NCBI RefSeq assembly: GCF_016107305.1 | Contig: NZ_RCVR01000001.1 | Location: forward strand, 1 to 64,000 | Length of the DNA stretch: 64,000 bases | Direction of reading: 5' to 3' | Source of the DNA: Roseomonas sp. KE2513 | GTDB lineage: Bacteria > Pseudomonadota > Alphaproteobacteria > Acetobacterales > Acetobacteraceae | In this document: positions 52,021-60,818 of the stretch, piece after piece | Position numbering within the stretch: the first letter of the stretch is position 1 | Layout of the letters: each line of letters opens with the position of its first letter | Made by a program: the position numbers and the translations under genes | The notes under the pieces: model-generated | What the model saw: the letters and a program-made list of their open reading frames with translations, nothing else | Told to the model about the DNA's origin: nothing | The model's database searches: none

Positions 52021-52501
52021 GGCTGCGCCCGAGAAAGATCGTCCCCGCCACCGGCGTCTCGTAATAGGGCTCCACCGGCTGGAAGCCGCAGCGGCGATAA
52101 AGGGTGATCGCCTCAGTCATGAAGGGCAGCGTGTCCAGCCGCACGCCCGCGTAGCCCATCCGCCCGGCCTTCCGCAGCGCCGCCTCCACCAGGGCGCGCC
52201 CGAGCCCCATGCCCCGCCCTTCCGGCGCGACAAAGAGCCGCTTCATCTCGCCAAGCTCCGGCGCGGCCATCGGCCGCAGGGCAACGCAGCCCAGCGCCTC
52301 CCCAGTCCCGCCGCGGGCGAGAAGGATGACGCCACGGGGCGGCGCATACTTTCCCGGCAGCGCCGCCAGTTCCGCCCCGAAGTCTTGGAAGGAAAGATCG
52401 ACCCCGAGCGAGGCGCCATAGGCCGCCATCAGCCCGGCCGCCGCCCGCAGGTCATCAGCGGAGCGGACGCCCTCAATGCGCCCGCTCCCGCCCACGCTCA
52501 C
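52007..52501 (-). CDS. GNAT family N-acetyltransferase
   Basis: 164 aa. Acetyl-CoA site: EMKRLFVAPEGRGMGLGRALVEAAL (V-x-P-E-x-R-G-x-G-x-G), followed by VRLDTLPFMTEAITLYRRCGF and the closing strand YYETPVAGTIFLGR. This shape resembles YjcF/ElaA-like and PanZ-like small acetyltransferases; substrate unknown. Overlaps the ABC1 kinase stop by four bases, so it is co-translated as the third gene of pepF-ABC1-GNAT. Confidence 0.85.
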   Translation of the reverse strand: MSVGGSGRIEGVRSADDLRAAAGLMAAYGASLGVDLSFQDFGAELAALPGKYAPPRGVILLARGGTGEALGCVALRPMAAPELGEMKRLFVAPEGRGMGLGRALVEAALRKAGRMGYAGVRLDTLPFMTEAITLYRRCGFQPVEPYYETPVAGTIFLGRSLSPG

Positions 52502-53865
52502 CCCGAGGTCGAGGCCGCCGCCGGCACCCCCGCATCCGCCAGAGCCGCCGCCTGTCGAGCGGCGAGATCCGCCTCGCGGTAATCGTCGATCAGCTTGTGG
52601 AACATGTCGTGCCAGTTCATCTCGGCGCGCAGCCGCAGGAACACGCTGCCCAGCCCCACGGCCGCGCGGTCCATCAGCACGAACTCCCGCGGAGGGCGCA
52701 CACCGCCCACGCGCTTGAGCCCCGCATGGACCTCCTCGGCCACCTTGCGGCCGTACTGGGGGTCATTCGTCTCCTGCACGGGGCGCACCCGGTCCTGCAG
52801 CAGCGGCTCGTAGAGGAAGCGTGCCCAGCGCAGCAGCACCTCCATCGTCTCGCGCTTGAGGTCCTTGAAGCCCCATAGCTCGAAGGCGTGCGCGGCCTTG
52901 TCGTTGTCCCCGTCCCGCACCGCCTCGTACAGGGCAAGCGTCCCGGTGATGAAGCGTGGCGGGAAGACGCGGATGGCCCCAAAGTCGAGCAGGTTGATCC
53001 CGCCCTCGTCCGGCCGCACCTGGTAGTTCCCTAGATGCGGGTCGCCATGGATCACGCCGTAGCGGTAGAGCGGCACGTACCAGGCGTGGAAGAGCGCGGA
53101 GGCATAGGCGTTCCGCTCCTCCAGCGACGGATTCTCCTCCAGCCGCGTGAGGATGGAGCGCCCGTCCAGCCAGCTCATCGTCAGCAGGCGCTTCGTCGTC
53201 AGCTCGCGCACGGGCGTCGGCACGTGCACGCTCGGCGTGTCGCGCAGCATGATGCGGTACATGGCCATCTGCGCGGCCTCGCGCTCGTAGTCCAACTCCT
53301 CGCGCAGCCGGTCGCGCAGCTCGTCATAAACCTCGTCGTGCTGGATGGTGTTGTCCATCCGCGCGTAGAGGCCCATCGCCATCCGCAGCTGGCGAAGATC
53401 GGCCTCCACCACGCTCGGCATGTCCGGATACTGCAGCTTGCAGGCCACGCGGCGCCCGTCCGGCAGCGTCGCCCGGTGCACCTGCCCGAGCGAGGCCGCG
53501 GCCGCCGCCTCGCGCTCGAACTCTCGGAACTTCGTCTCCCAGGCCGGCCCAAGCTCCGTGCCCATCCGCCGCCGCACGAAGGCCCAGCCCATCGGCGGCG
53601 CATTCGCCTGCAGGGAAGCCAACTGCTGGGCGTACTCCTCCGGCAGCGCGTTCGGCACGGTCGAGAGGAACTGCGCCACCTTCATCAGCGGCCCCTTCAG
53701 GCCGCCAAGGATCGACTTCAGGTCCTCCGCATGGGCGGACTTGTCGGTCTTGATGCCGAGGAACCGCTCTCCCGCCACACGCGCCGCAATGCCGCCCACC
53801 GCACCCGAGGTGCGGGCCATCCGGCGGATTTCGCCGAACAGCGTGTTCTCGCGGTTATCAGCCAT
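52498..53865 (-). CDS. ABC1/UbiB-like atypical kinase (AarF family)
   Basis: 455 aa protein-kinase-like enzyme linked to ubiquinone synthesis and lipid homeostasis. Seen: KGPLMKVAQFLSTVPNALP (KxGQ-like motif, variant here), FEREAAAAASLGQVHRATL (Ala-rich loop), VACKLQYPD with the nucleotide Lys, YRYGVIHGDPHLGNYQV (catalytic HGDPHxGN) and NLLDFGAIR (DFG). No C-terminal membrane helices are evident, unlike UbiB. ATG 53865 is used; ATG 53883, six codons upstream, is equally possible. Overlaps the pepF stop by eight bases. Confidence 0.9.
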   Translation of the reverse strand: MADNRENTLFGEIRRMARTSGAVGGIAARVAGERFLGIKTDKSAHAEDLKSILGGLKGPLMKVAQFLSTVPNALPEEYAQQLASLQANAPPMGWAFVRRRMGTELGPAWETKFREFEREAAAAASLGQVHRATLPDGRRVACKLQYPDMPSVVEADLRQLRMAMGLYARMDNTIQHDEVYDELRDRLREELDYEREAAQMAMYRIMLRDTPSVHVPTPVRELTTKRLLTMSWLDGRSILTRLEENPSLEERNAYASALFHAWYVPLYRYGVIHGDPHLGNYQVRPDEGGINLLDFGAIRVFPPRFITGTLALYEAVRDGDNDKAAHAFELWGFKDLKRETMEVLLRWARFLYEPLLQDRVRPVQETNDPQYGRKVAEEVHAGLKRVGGVRPPREFVLMDRAAVGLGSVFLRLRAEMNWHDMFHKLIDDYREADLAARQAAALADAGVPAAASTSG

Positions 53866-55717
53866 CGGCGCGCTCAAGCTCATCGATGAAGCCCGCTATC
53901 ACGTCGAGCCCTCGCTTCCAGAAGGCGGGGTCAGAGGCATCCAACCCGAAGGGCGCCAGCAACTCCTTGTGCCGCAGCGTGCCGCCCGCGCGCAGCAGGT
54001 CGAGATACTTCCGCGCGAAGTCCGGCACCTTCCCGTCCTGGTAAACGCCATAGAGCGCGTTCACCAAGCAGTCCCCGAAGGCATAGGCGTAGACGTAAAA
54101 GGGCGTGTGCACGAAATGCGGGATGTAGGACCAGTAGACGCCGTAATCCGGTGTGAAGTCGAAGGCCGGCCCGAGGCTCTCGTGCTGCACCGACATCCAG
54201 ATCTCGGCCAGCCGCTCCGAGGAAACCTCGCCATCGCGGCGCTCGTCATGCACCAGCGTTTCGAAGCGGTAGAAGGCAATCTGCCGCACCACCGTGTTCA
54301 GCATGTCCTCCACCTTGGAGGCGAGCATCAGCCGCCGCCGCGCGGGATCCTTCTCCGCGTCCAGCATGGCGCGGAAGGTCAACATCTCCCCGAACACGCT
54401 CGCCGTCTCCGCCAGCGTCAGCGGCGTGCCGGACATGAGGTAGCCCTGCTTGGCCGCGAGCCGCTGGTGCACGCCGTGGCCCAGCTCATGAGCCAGTGTC
54501 ATCACGTCCCGCGACTTCCCGTGGTAGTTCAGCAGCAGATAGGGATGGGCCGAGGGCACCGTTGGGTGGGCGAAGGCGCCCGAGGCCTTGCCCGGCCGCA
54601 GCGCCGCGTCGATCCAGGGCTTCTCGAAAAAGTCCCGCCCCATCTCCGCCAGATCCGGGCTAAAGGCGGCATAGGCCCTCAGCACCTGGTCACGCGCCGC
54701 GGACCAGGGGATGTTGCGGTCCACATCCCCCGGCAGCGGCGCGTTGCGGTCCCAGTGCTTCATCTTCTCAAGGCCGAGCCACTTCGCCTTCATGGCATAG
54801 TAGCGGTGCGACAGCCGCGGGAAGCTCTCCACCACGGCGCCGACGAGGGCGTCCACCACCTCGTCCTCGACCATGTTCGCGCGGTTGCGCGAGGTGCCCG
54901 GCCGCGGATAGTTCCGCCAGCCGTCCACGATCTCCTTGTCCTTGGCGAGCGTGTTCGTGATGAGGGAGAAGAGCCGGATATTATCCCCGAAGGCCTTCGA
55001 AATCCCCGCCGCCGCCGCCTCGCGCACGCCGCGGTCGCCGTCCGAAAGAAGGTTCAGCGCCGCCGATACCGTCAGCTCTTCCTCGCGCCCGGCCCGCGTC
55101 ACCGGCACCCGCATATGCGCGATCGTCTCGTCGAAAAGCCGGTTCCAGGCGGATCGCCCGGTCACCTCCTTCTCGTGCAGCAGCTTCTCCGCTTCGTCGG
55201 AAAGCTGGTGCGGACGGAACACGCGAAGGTCCCGCAGCCAGGGCCGCCAGCGCGCCAGCGCCCGGGAACCGGCCATCCGCCCCTCCAGGAAGGCATCGTC
55301 CAGCCGGTTCAGCTCCAGCGTGAAGAACAGCAGGTGGCTGCCGATGACCGTCACCCGCTCCTGCATCGTCTGGTAAAAGCGCCCGTTCCCGGCATCCTGG
55401 GCGTCCGCGCTGAACAGGAGCTGGGCGTAGGACATCACCCGCCCCAGCACCTCCTCCAGCCGCTCGTACTCGCGCAGCGCCGCCTCCAGTGCATCCCCGG
55501 AAAGCGAGCCGAGCCGCCCGGCATGGGCTGCCTCGAAGGCGCGGGCCGCCCGCTCCGCCTCCTCGAGGTCCGCCACCAGCCGCGGGTCGTCCGGGCGCTC
55601 ATAGAGGTCGCGCAGGTCCCATTCCGGCAGGGCCTCGGCCATGGGCGCCGCCCCCAGGCGGGCCTCCGTGTCGCGCAGAGGGGGGTCGCCGGGGAAAACG
55701 GACGGATGCGACTTCAT
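53858..55717 (-). CDS. pepF: M3 family oligoendopeptidase F
   Basis: About 619 aa zinc metallopeptidase degrading oligopeptides in the cytosol. The catalytic motif is TLAHELGHGVHQRLA (HE-x-x-H, His-Glu-Leu-Gly-His) followed by the third-ligand helix SGTPLTLAETASVFGEMLTF. N-terminal LPEWDLRDLYERPDDPRL and the helical alternation are M3B-type. Start ATG 55717 or ATG 55642 (MAEALPEWDL); the shorter form gives 594 aa and also fits the family. First gene of a three-gene overlapping operon. Confidence 0.93.
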   Translation of the reverse strand: MKSHPSVFPGDPPLRDTEARLGAAPMAEALPEWDLRDLYERPDDPRLVADLEEAERAARAFEAAHAGRLGSLSGDALEAALREYERLEEVLGRVMSYAQLLFSADAQDAGNGRFYQTMQERVTVIGSHLLFFTLELNRLDDAFLEGRMAGSRALARWRPWLRDLRVFRPHQLSDEAEKLLHEKEVTGRSAWNRLFDETIAHMRVPVTRAGREEELTVSAALNLLSDGDRGVREAAAAGISKAFGDNIRLFSLITNTLAKDKEIVDGWRNYPRPGTSRNRANMVEDEVVDALVGAVVESFPRLSHRYYAMKAKWLGLEKMKHWDRNAPLPGDVDRNIPWSAARDQVLRAYAAFSPDLAEMGRDFFEKPWIDAALRPGKASGAFAHPTVPSAHPYLLLNYHGKSRDVMTLAHELGHGVHQRLAAKQGYLMSGTPLTLAETASVFGEMLTFRAMLDAEKDPARRRLMLASKVEDMLNTVVRQIAFYRFETLVHDERRDGEVSSERLAEIWMSVQHESLGPAFDFTPDYGVYWSYIPHFVHTPFYVYAYAFGDCLVNALYGVYQDGKVPDFARKYLDLLRAGGTLRHKELLAPFGLDASDPAFWKRGLDVIAGFIDELERADG

Positions 55718-55761
55718 TCGGACGGGGCGCCTTGTGGATTCGATGTGTTCCCTGCCGATAT

Positions 55762-57546
55762 ATGCCCCGGGCCGTGCGAGCCAAGGCCACGGCACGTCGA
55801 GGCCCCAAGCACGACACCAGGAGAGAGACGATTCAGGAAGCGCCCGCCTGGACCAGCCTGCCCGGGATGATGCTGGGCCTGGCCGCCCGCAACCCCACCC
55901 GCCCGATGATCCGCCACTGGTCCGGCGGCGCGTGGCGGAGCACGACCTGGCGCGACTTTGCCCTCGCGGTCGCCAGCATCGCCGCCGGCCTCCGCGCCCG
56001 CGGCGTCTCGCCCGGGGACCGCGTGGCCCTGGTCAGCGACAGCCGACCGGAATTTCTCATCGCCGACACCGCCATCATGGCGATCGGTGCAGTGACGGTA
56101 CCGACCTACACGACCAACACGGTGGCCGACCACGCCCACATCCTGCGCGACAGCGGCGCGCGGGCCGCCATCGTCTCCTCCGCCCGCCTCGCCGCGCGCC
56201 TGCGCGAGGCCGCGGGGTCCGGCGGCCTCGACCTCCTCATCTGCATGGAGGAGGCGCCCGACACCGTCTCCTGGGCCGCCCTTTCGGCCGATCCCGGCGA
56301 TCTGGCGATGCTGGTTGCGGAGGTGCAGCACATCCCGGAAGGCCGCCTCGCCTGCCTGATCTACACCTCCGGCACCGGCGGCGCGCCCAAGGGCGTCATG
56401 CTCCCCCATCGCGCCATGCTCGCCAACCGCAAGGGTGTCCTGCCGCTCATCCAGCAGCTCGGCCTCGAATGGTCCGGTGCCTGCTACCTGTCCTTCCTGC
56501 CCCTCTCCCACGCCTACGAGCACACGGTCGGCGGCTCCCTCCTCCCCTCCTACGGGATCGAGATCGTCTTCTCCCGCGGGGCGGACCGTATCGCCGCCGA
56601 GTTCCAGGAGATCCAGCCCGCCCTCGTCACCGCCGTCCCCCGACTCTTCGAGGTGCTGCGCGGCCGCATCCTCGCGGGGCTGGAGAAGGAGAAACCCTTC
56701 AAGCGCGCCCTCTTCGAGCGCACCATCGCCCTTGGCCTGCGCAAGATGGATGGCCCGCCGCTCAACATCCTTGAACGCTTGCAGGACGCCGTGCTGGACC
56801 GCCTCGTCCGCGCCAAGATCCGCGCCCGCTTCGGCAAGCGCCTCGTCGCCATCGTCTCCGGCGGCGCGCGGCTGGACCCGGACCTCTCGGGCTTCTTCCT
56901 CGCCCTCGGCATCAACGTGCTGCAGGGCTACGGCCAGACCGAGGCCGGCCCCGTCATCGCCGTCAACCTTCCCTGGGAGAACCGCCGCCGCACCGTCGGC
57001 CTGCCCGTCACGGGCGTCGAGGCCCGCATCGCAGAGGACGGCGAGCTGCTCGTCCGCGGCGGCCTCGTCATGGACGGCTACTGGGGCGACCCCGCCTCCA
57101 CCGCCCGCACCCTCGCCGTGCCGCCCGGCGAGAGCGAGCCCTGGCTCCACACGGGCGATGTCGGCACCATCGACGAGACCGGCCGCCTGACCATCACCGA
57201 CCGCAAGCGGGACTTCATCAAGACCCTCGGCGGCGACATGGTCAGCCCCGCGCGCATCGAGGGCCTGCTGATGGCGGAGCCCGAGATCGCCCAGGCCGTC
57301 ATCGCCGGCGAGGGCCGTCCGAGCATCGTCGCCCTCGTCGTTCCCGCCGAGAACGCCGCCCCCGACGCCGCCGAGCGCGCCATCCAGCGGATCAACGGCA
57401 AACTCTCGGGCATCGAGCGCGTGCGCAAATGGGCGGTCGTCGAGCCGTTCACCGTCGAGAACGGTATGCTCACCCCCACGATGAAGGTGAAGCGCCGCAT
57501 CGTGCTGGAGCGCCACGCCGCGGATATCGCGGGGCTCTATTCCTGA
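55762..57546 (+). CDS. AMP-dependent long-chain acyl-CoA synthetase (FadD-like)
   Basis: About 572-594 aa ANL-family ligase: fatty acid + ATP + CoA to acyl-CoA, AMP and PPi. Motifs: LIYTSGTGGAPKGVML (P-loop A3), LSFLPLSHAYEHTVGG (FACS-type), VSGGARLDPDLSGFF, LQGYGQTEAGPVIA, LHTGDVGTIDETGRLTITDRKRDFIK (A7/A8, ends) and the A10 Lys in MLTPTMKVKRR. Start uncertain: ATG 55762 is given, but a perfect AGGAGA six bases before ATT 55831 suggests a non-standard start there. Divergent from pepF. Followed by a hairpin region. Confidence 0.9.
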   Translation: MPRAVRAKATARRGPKHDTRRETIQEAPAWTSLPGMMLGLAARNPTRPMIRHWSGGAWRSTTWRDFALAVASIAAGLRARGVSPGDRVALVSDSRPEFLIADTAIMAIGAVTVPTYTTNTVADHAHILRDSGARAAIVSSARLAARLREAAGSGGLDLLICMEEAPDTVSWAALSADPGDLAMLVAEVQHIPEGRLACLIYTSGTGGAPKGVMLPHRAMLANRKGVLPLIQQLGLEWSGACYLSFLPLSHAYEHTVGGSLLPSYGIEIVFSRGADRIAAEFQEIQPALVTAVPRLFEVLRGRILAGLEKEKPFKRALFERTIALGLRKMDGPPLNILERLQDAVLDRLVRAKIRARFGKRLVAIVSGGARLDPDLSGFFLALGINVLQGYGQTEAGPVIAVNLPWENRRRTVGLPVTGVEARIAEDGELLVRGGLVMDGYWGDPASTARTLAVPPGESEPWLHTGDVGTIDETGRLTITDRKRDFIKTLGGDMVSPARIEGLLMAEPEIAQAVIAGEGRPSIVALVVPAENAAPDAAERAIQRINGKLSGIERVRKWAVVEPFTVENGMLTPTMKVKRRIVLERHAADIAGLYS

Positions 57547-57558
57547 TGGGCCGGCGCC

Positions 57559-57579
57559 GGAGAGGGCTCCGCCCTCTCC
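57559..57579 (+). terminator. Hairpin after the acyl-CoA ligase
   Basis: Nine-base-pair perfect stem 57559-57567 with 57571-57579, loop TCC, 13 bases after the stop. There is no T-run, so it may be a weak terminator or a REP-like palindrome; a second palindrome (GGGCC-TGA-GGCCC) follows about 20 bases later. Confidence 0.4.
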
Positions 57580-57727
57580 GAACCTCACCCGCCAAGGGCC
57601 TGAGGCCCCTGGACCTCCATCCCGCTGTCGCGGAACCTTCCTGAACGTGCCGTCGCCTCGGACGCATCACCTGAGGCGCACCAGCCGCGAAGCATCTCAA
57701 ACCTGAAGAAAAAGATGATGGTGGGGG

Positions 57728-57761
57728 CCGGAGGAGGGAGAGTTCCGTCTTCCTCCTCCGG
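57728..57761 (-). terminator. Long hairpin downstream of gapR
   Basis: Fourteen paired positions, 57728-57741 with 57748-57761 (one G-T pair), six-base loop. Read on the minus strand, after gapR, it is followed 15-20 bases later by TCTTTTTCTTC. Forty-one bases past the gapR stop. Likely terminator. Confidence 0.6.
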
Positions 57762-57802
57762 AAGTCACCAGCGTGGAACGCCCAGACCGGCGCCCCAGCG
57801 CA

Positions 57803-58114
57803 TCACATCCCCAACGCGCGGCGGTAGAGGTCGAGCAGCGTCTCCTGCTCCTCCACCTCGGCCGGCTCCTGCTTCCGGATGCGGATGATCTGGCGGATCA
57901 CCTTCACGTCGAAGCCGGCGCTCTTGCCCTCCATGAAGATGTCCTTGATGTCGTCGGCGAGCGCCTTGCGCTCCTCTTCCAGCCGCTCCACCCGCTCGAT
58001 GATCGAGCGCAGCCGGTCGGCCGCGATGCCGCCCACATCGGGGTCCGGATCAGCCTTCTGCCTCTCACGGCTCGCGGCAGCCTCATCGTCGATGTCGAAG
58101 GGTACGTCGGACAT
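57803..58114 (-). CDS. gapR: GapR family DNA-binding protein (DUF2312)
   Basis: 103 aa nucleoid-associated protein; in Caulobacter GapR binds overtwisted AT-rich DNA ahead of replication and transcription and is required for normal chromosome function. The DUF2312 core is clear: ADRLRSIIERVERLEEERKAL, ADDIKDIFMEGKSAGFDVKV and IRQIIRIRKQEPAEVEEQE. N-terminal acidic head is variable. Start ATG 58114. Alphaproteobacterial marker. Confidence 0.92.
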   Translation of the reverse strand: MSDVPFDIDDEAAASRERQKADPDPDVGGIAADRLRSIIERVERLEEERKALADDIKDIFMEGKSAGFDVKVIRQIIRIRKQEPAEVEEQETLLDLYRRALGM

Positions 58115-58307
58115 GGATCTCTCGGTGCTTCTGGTCGGAAGGCGATAGGGGGTTCGGTCGCGAGCCCGCGCGGGGCTGCCGACGGTGTCCCGGGCATCCG
58201 CCGATCCACCACCCCCCCGGGTGGAGCCGGGGGTCTTACCCCTTCCGCCCTGCCCGCCTCAATGCCCTGCGGCGCGTGAAGGGAACCCTTCGGGAACGGC
58301 GTGGCCC

Positions 58308-58985
58308 TCAGGCCACGGGACCGTCCGCCCCCCGGTGCAGCAGATGCGTCATCGCCGCCGTCCCGAGCACCGGCACGAGCAGGTTCGCGAAGGGCACCAC
58401 CGCCAGCCCCGCCATCACGGCACCCACCGCAAAGACCGAGAACTCGCGCCGCTTCCGCAGCACCCGCGCCTGCGCGACTGTCAATCGCCGCTGCGCTACC
58501 CCCTCGAAGAGCCCGTGCCCGAGCGAGATCGCCGCCACGAGCCAGAGCAGCACGCCGCCCACGAACGGCACCAGCAGCGCAAGCGGCAACAGCACGATGT
58601 TCAGCGCGAGCACCTTCAGCGCCAGCGTCACATTGAAAACGCCCTGAGCCGCGAGCGAGGCCCCGCGCGGCGGCGGCAGCCCTGGATAGTGCCGCCGCTC
58701 CACCGCCTCCGCCGTCTCGTCGAGGAACAGCCCGGCGATGGCCAGCGCGAAGGGCACGAAGAGCCAGAAGGCGGCGAACAGCGCGGCCACGCCGCCCAGC
58801 ACCTCCGCGGCCGTGGCCAGCCACCCCGTCCCGCCCGCCAGCGCCGCCACGCCCCAGGAGGACAGCCAGATGAGTCCCGCCAACGCCAGCACGGCACCGA
58901 GCAGCCCTTTAATGAGCGGCCCACGGAACCCGCGTTCAAAGACCTGATCGAAGGGCAGCGTCAGGCTCGCGATCACCGCTGTCAC
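58308..58985 (-). CDS. EI24/CysZ-like membrane protein
   Basis: 225 aa with five or six hydrophobic helices: the first is KGLLGAVLALAGLIWLSSWGV, and later FALAIAGLFLDETAEAVERRHYPGLPP marks the family's polar loop. The fold and the FFWP-like VPFVGGVLLWLVAA segment fit EI24 (etoposide-induced) / CysZ-type proteins; CysZ itself is a sulfate uptake protein, so sulfate transport is a possibility only. It ends a stretch of two minus-strand genes with DUF1244 directly upstream (6 bases). Confidence 0.8.
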   Translation of the reverse strand: MTAVIASLTLPFDQVFERGFRGPLIKGLLGAVLALAGLIWLSSWGVAALAGGTGWLATAAEVLGGVAALFAAFWLFVPFALAIAGLFLDETAEAVERRHYPGLPPPRGASLAAQGVFNVTLALKVLALNIVLLPLALLVPFVGGVLLWLVAAISLGHGLFEGVAQRRLTVAQARVLRKRREFSVFAVGAVMAGLAVVPFANLLVPVLGTAAMTHLLHRGADGPVA

Positions 58986-58991
58986 GCGCGC

Positions 58992-59297
58992 TCAGTGCCC
59001 CGGATTGGCCGCGGCAAAACCCGCCTTCTGCTCGGCCGTGGCCTCGCGCTGGTGCTTCGCCTGCCACTCCTTGTAGGGCATGCCGTAAACGATCTCCCGC
59101 GCCTCCGGATCGGGCAGCGCGATCCCCTGCCCCTCGGCCGCCTCGCGGTACCAGCGGCTCAGACAGTTCCGGCAAAATCCAGCAAGGTTCATCAGGTCGA
59201 TGTTCTGCACGTCGGTTCGCTCGCGCAGATGCTGTACCAGCCGACGGAAGGCCGCGGCCTCAAGCTCCGTGCGCGTCTTGTCGTCGATCTCGGTCAT
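58992..59297 (-). CDS. DUF1244 family protein
   Basis: 101 aa. DUF1244 signature: LEAAAFRRLVQHLRERTDVQNIDLMNLAG (ends), FCRNCLSRWYREAAEGQG and AREIVYGMPYKEWQAKHQ. FCRNC holds two conserved cysteines close together, perhaps for metal binding; the family is known from structural genomics only. Short, compact, alphaproteobacterial and gammaproteobacterial distribution. Start ATG 59297. Confidence 0.92.
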   Translation of the reverse strand: MTEIDDKTRTELEAAAFRRLVQHLRERTDVQNIDLMNLAGFCRNCLSRWYREAAEGQGIALPDPEAREIVYGMPYKEWQAKHQREATAEQKAGFAAANPGH

Positions 59298-59347
59298 GCC
59301 GGAACCTCCTCGTTCCGCACCGAAATGGGGACGCGGCCGCGCTCGCG

Positions 59348-59776
59348 CTACCTCTCCCGCTGGCCCTCCGCCCGGCTCCCGCGGAACCTCGGCAATCCGT
59401 CCCCTGGCGTCACCCAGGGCAGGTGCGAGGCGAACTGCACATGATCCTCCGGCGGCATCAGCGCCGGGTCGTCCAGACTAGCGGTCGTCACGTCGATCTC
59501 GCCCGGCGATTCATGCGCGGCATAGGTCAGCGCCGTGCCGCAATCTCCGCAGAAGCCACGTTCGGCCCGCGAGCTGGAGGTGTAGAGCCGCATCTCGCCG
59601 GCCACCACGCGGAACCCCTCCGGCGCCACGCTGATCCAGGCAACCATCGGCGCCCCCGCCGCCCGCCGGCAATCCGCGCAGTGGCAGATCGTCCGGTGAA
59701 AGGGCGCGCCCCGCACCTCGTAGCGCACGGCGCCGCAGTGGCAGCCGCCCGTGAGCGGCGGCGCCTCAGTCGGCAT
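59348..59776 (-). CDS. GFA/CENP-V family zinc-binding protein
   Basis: 142 aa Zn-binding fold of the glutathione-dependent formaldehyde-activating (Gfa) family. Cysteine ligands: TGGCHCGAVRYEV, ICHCADCRRAAG and FCGDCGTALTY. The family comprises Gfa, which is said to speed S-hydroxymethylglutathione formation, and other small Cys-rich proteins; the role here is unknown. Start ATG 59776 lies inside the stop of the adjacent Bug gene (11-base overlap), so the two are coupled. Confidence 0.9.
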   Translation of the reverse strand: MPTEAPPLTGGCHCGAVRYEVRGAPFHRTICHCADCRRAAGAPMVAWISVAPEGFRVVAGEMRLYTSSSRAERGFCGDCGTALTYAAHESPGEIDVTTASLDDPALMPPEDHVQFASHLPWVTPGDGLPRFRGSRAEGQRER

Positions 59777-60746
59777 AGACGTTCGCCGCCTGGATGATCG
59801 GCCGCCACCGCGCAACCTCCGCCGCCAGGTGCTGTCGGTGGAAGGCGGGTGTCGCCTGCTCGGGCGTCGCCACCTCCGTCACCAGCTCCGCGAAGCGCTG
59901 CTTCAGCCGCTCCTCCCGCAGCGCTGCGCGGATCGCGGCGGAAAGCCGCTCCTGCACCGGCTCCGGCGTGCCGGCCGGCGCGTAGAGGCCGTGCCAGGTG
60001 CTCATCGCGATCGCCGGTTGCCCGGCCTCTGCCGTCGTCGGCAGGTCCAGCCCCTCCGCCCGGCGGTCGAGCGTCACGGCATAGCTCTTGATGCGGTTGT
60101 CGCGGATGAAGGGCGCCGTGTTCGTTGCCTGGTCGCAGAACACGTCGATGCGCCCGGCCATCATCTCGGTCAGCACGGGCGCGGAGCCGCGGAACACCAC
60201 CGTCGTCAGCGCAGTCCCCGCCGCGTGCTGGATGAGCATCCCGCAGAGCTGGTTGGCACCCCCCAGCCCCGAATGCGCGAGGTTCAGCTTGTCACCCTGC
60301 CGCTTCACCTCCGCCATGAAGCCCGCAAGGTCATTCGCCGGGAAATCCGGACGTGCCACGATCGTCATCGCGGCGTCCGAGACGAGGCCGAGCGGCGCGA
60401 AAGATTTCTCCACGTCATAGGACAGCGAACGGTACAAGGTCGCGCTCGTCGCGTGCCCGATGTGGTGCGAAAGCAGCGTGTAGCCGTCCGGCCGCGCCTG
60501 CGCGACGCGTGCCGCCGCGATCGTGCCCCCCGCCCCCGTCACGTTCTCCACCACCACGGTTTGGCCGAGGTCCTTCGCCATCCCCTCCGCCACGAGGCGC
60601 GAAATGACATCGGTCGGCCCGCCCGCCGTGAAGGGCACGGTGACCGTGATGGGTCGATTCGGAAACGCCTGGGCCTGCGCGCGGACGGCCGGCGCCGCCA
60701 GCACCAGCGGTGCCGCAAGGATCGCGCGGCGGGGCAGCTTGGACAT
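59766..60746 (-). CDS. Bug-type tripartite tricarboxylate receptor (TctC family)
   Basis: 326 aa periplasmic receptor. Signal peptide KLPRRAILAAPLVLAAPAVRAQA; then PNRPITVTVPFTAGGPTDV, VVENVTGAGGTIAAARV, ARPDGYTLL and LAHSGLGGANQL. Start ATG 60746 has GGGAG six bases upstream; GTG 60752 is the alternative. Lies between the GFA gene and the tartrate dehydrogenase gene on the same strand, so tartrate or a related dicarboxylate is a plausible ligand. Third orphan Bug receptor in the window. Confidence 0.92.
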   Translation of the reverse strand: MSKLPRRAILAAPLVLAAPAVRAQAQAFPNRPITVTVPFTAGGPTDVISRLVAEGMAKDLGQTVVVENVTGAGGTIAAARVAQARPDGYTLLSHHIGHATSATLYRSLSYDVEKSFAPLGLVSDAAMTIVARPDFPANDLAGFMAEVKRQGDKLNLAHSGLGGANQLCGMLIQHAAGTALTTVVFRGSAPVLTEMMAGRIDVFCDQATNTAPFIRDNRIKSYAVTLDRRAEGLDLPTTAEAGQPAIAMSTWHGLYAPAGTPEPVQERLSAAIRAALREERLKQRFAELVTEVATPEQATPAFHRQHLAAEVARWRPIIQAANVYAD

Positions 60747-60818
60747 GGTCACTCCCGGGTGTCGTTTCCCAGGAGTGTGGACTGCCCCGCGCCGGGCGTC
60801 AGCCCACCTCTCGCCCGA

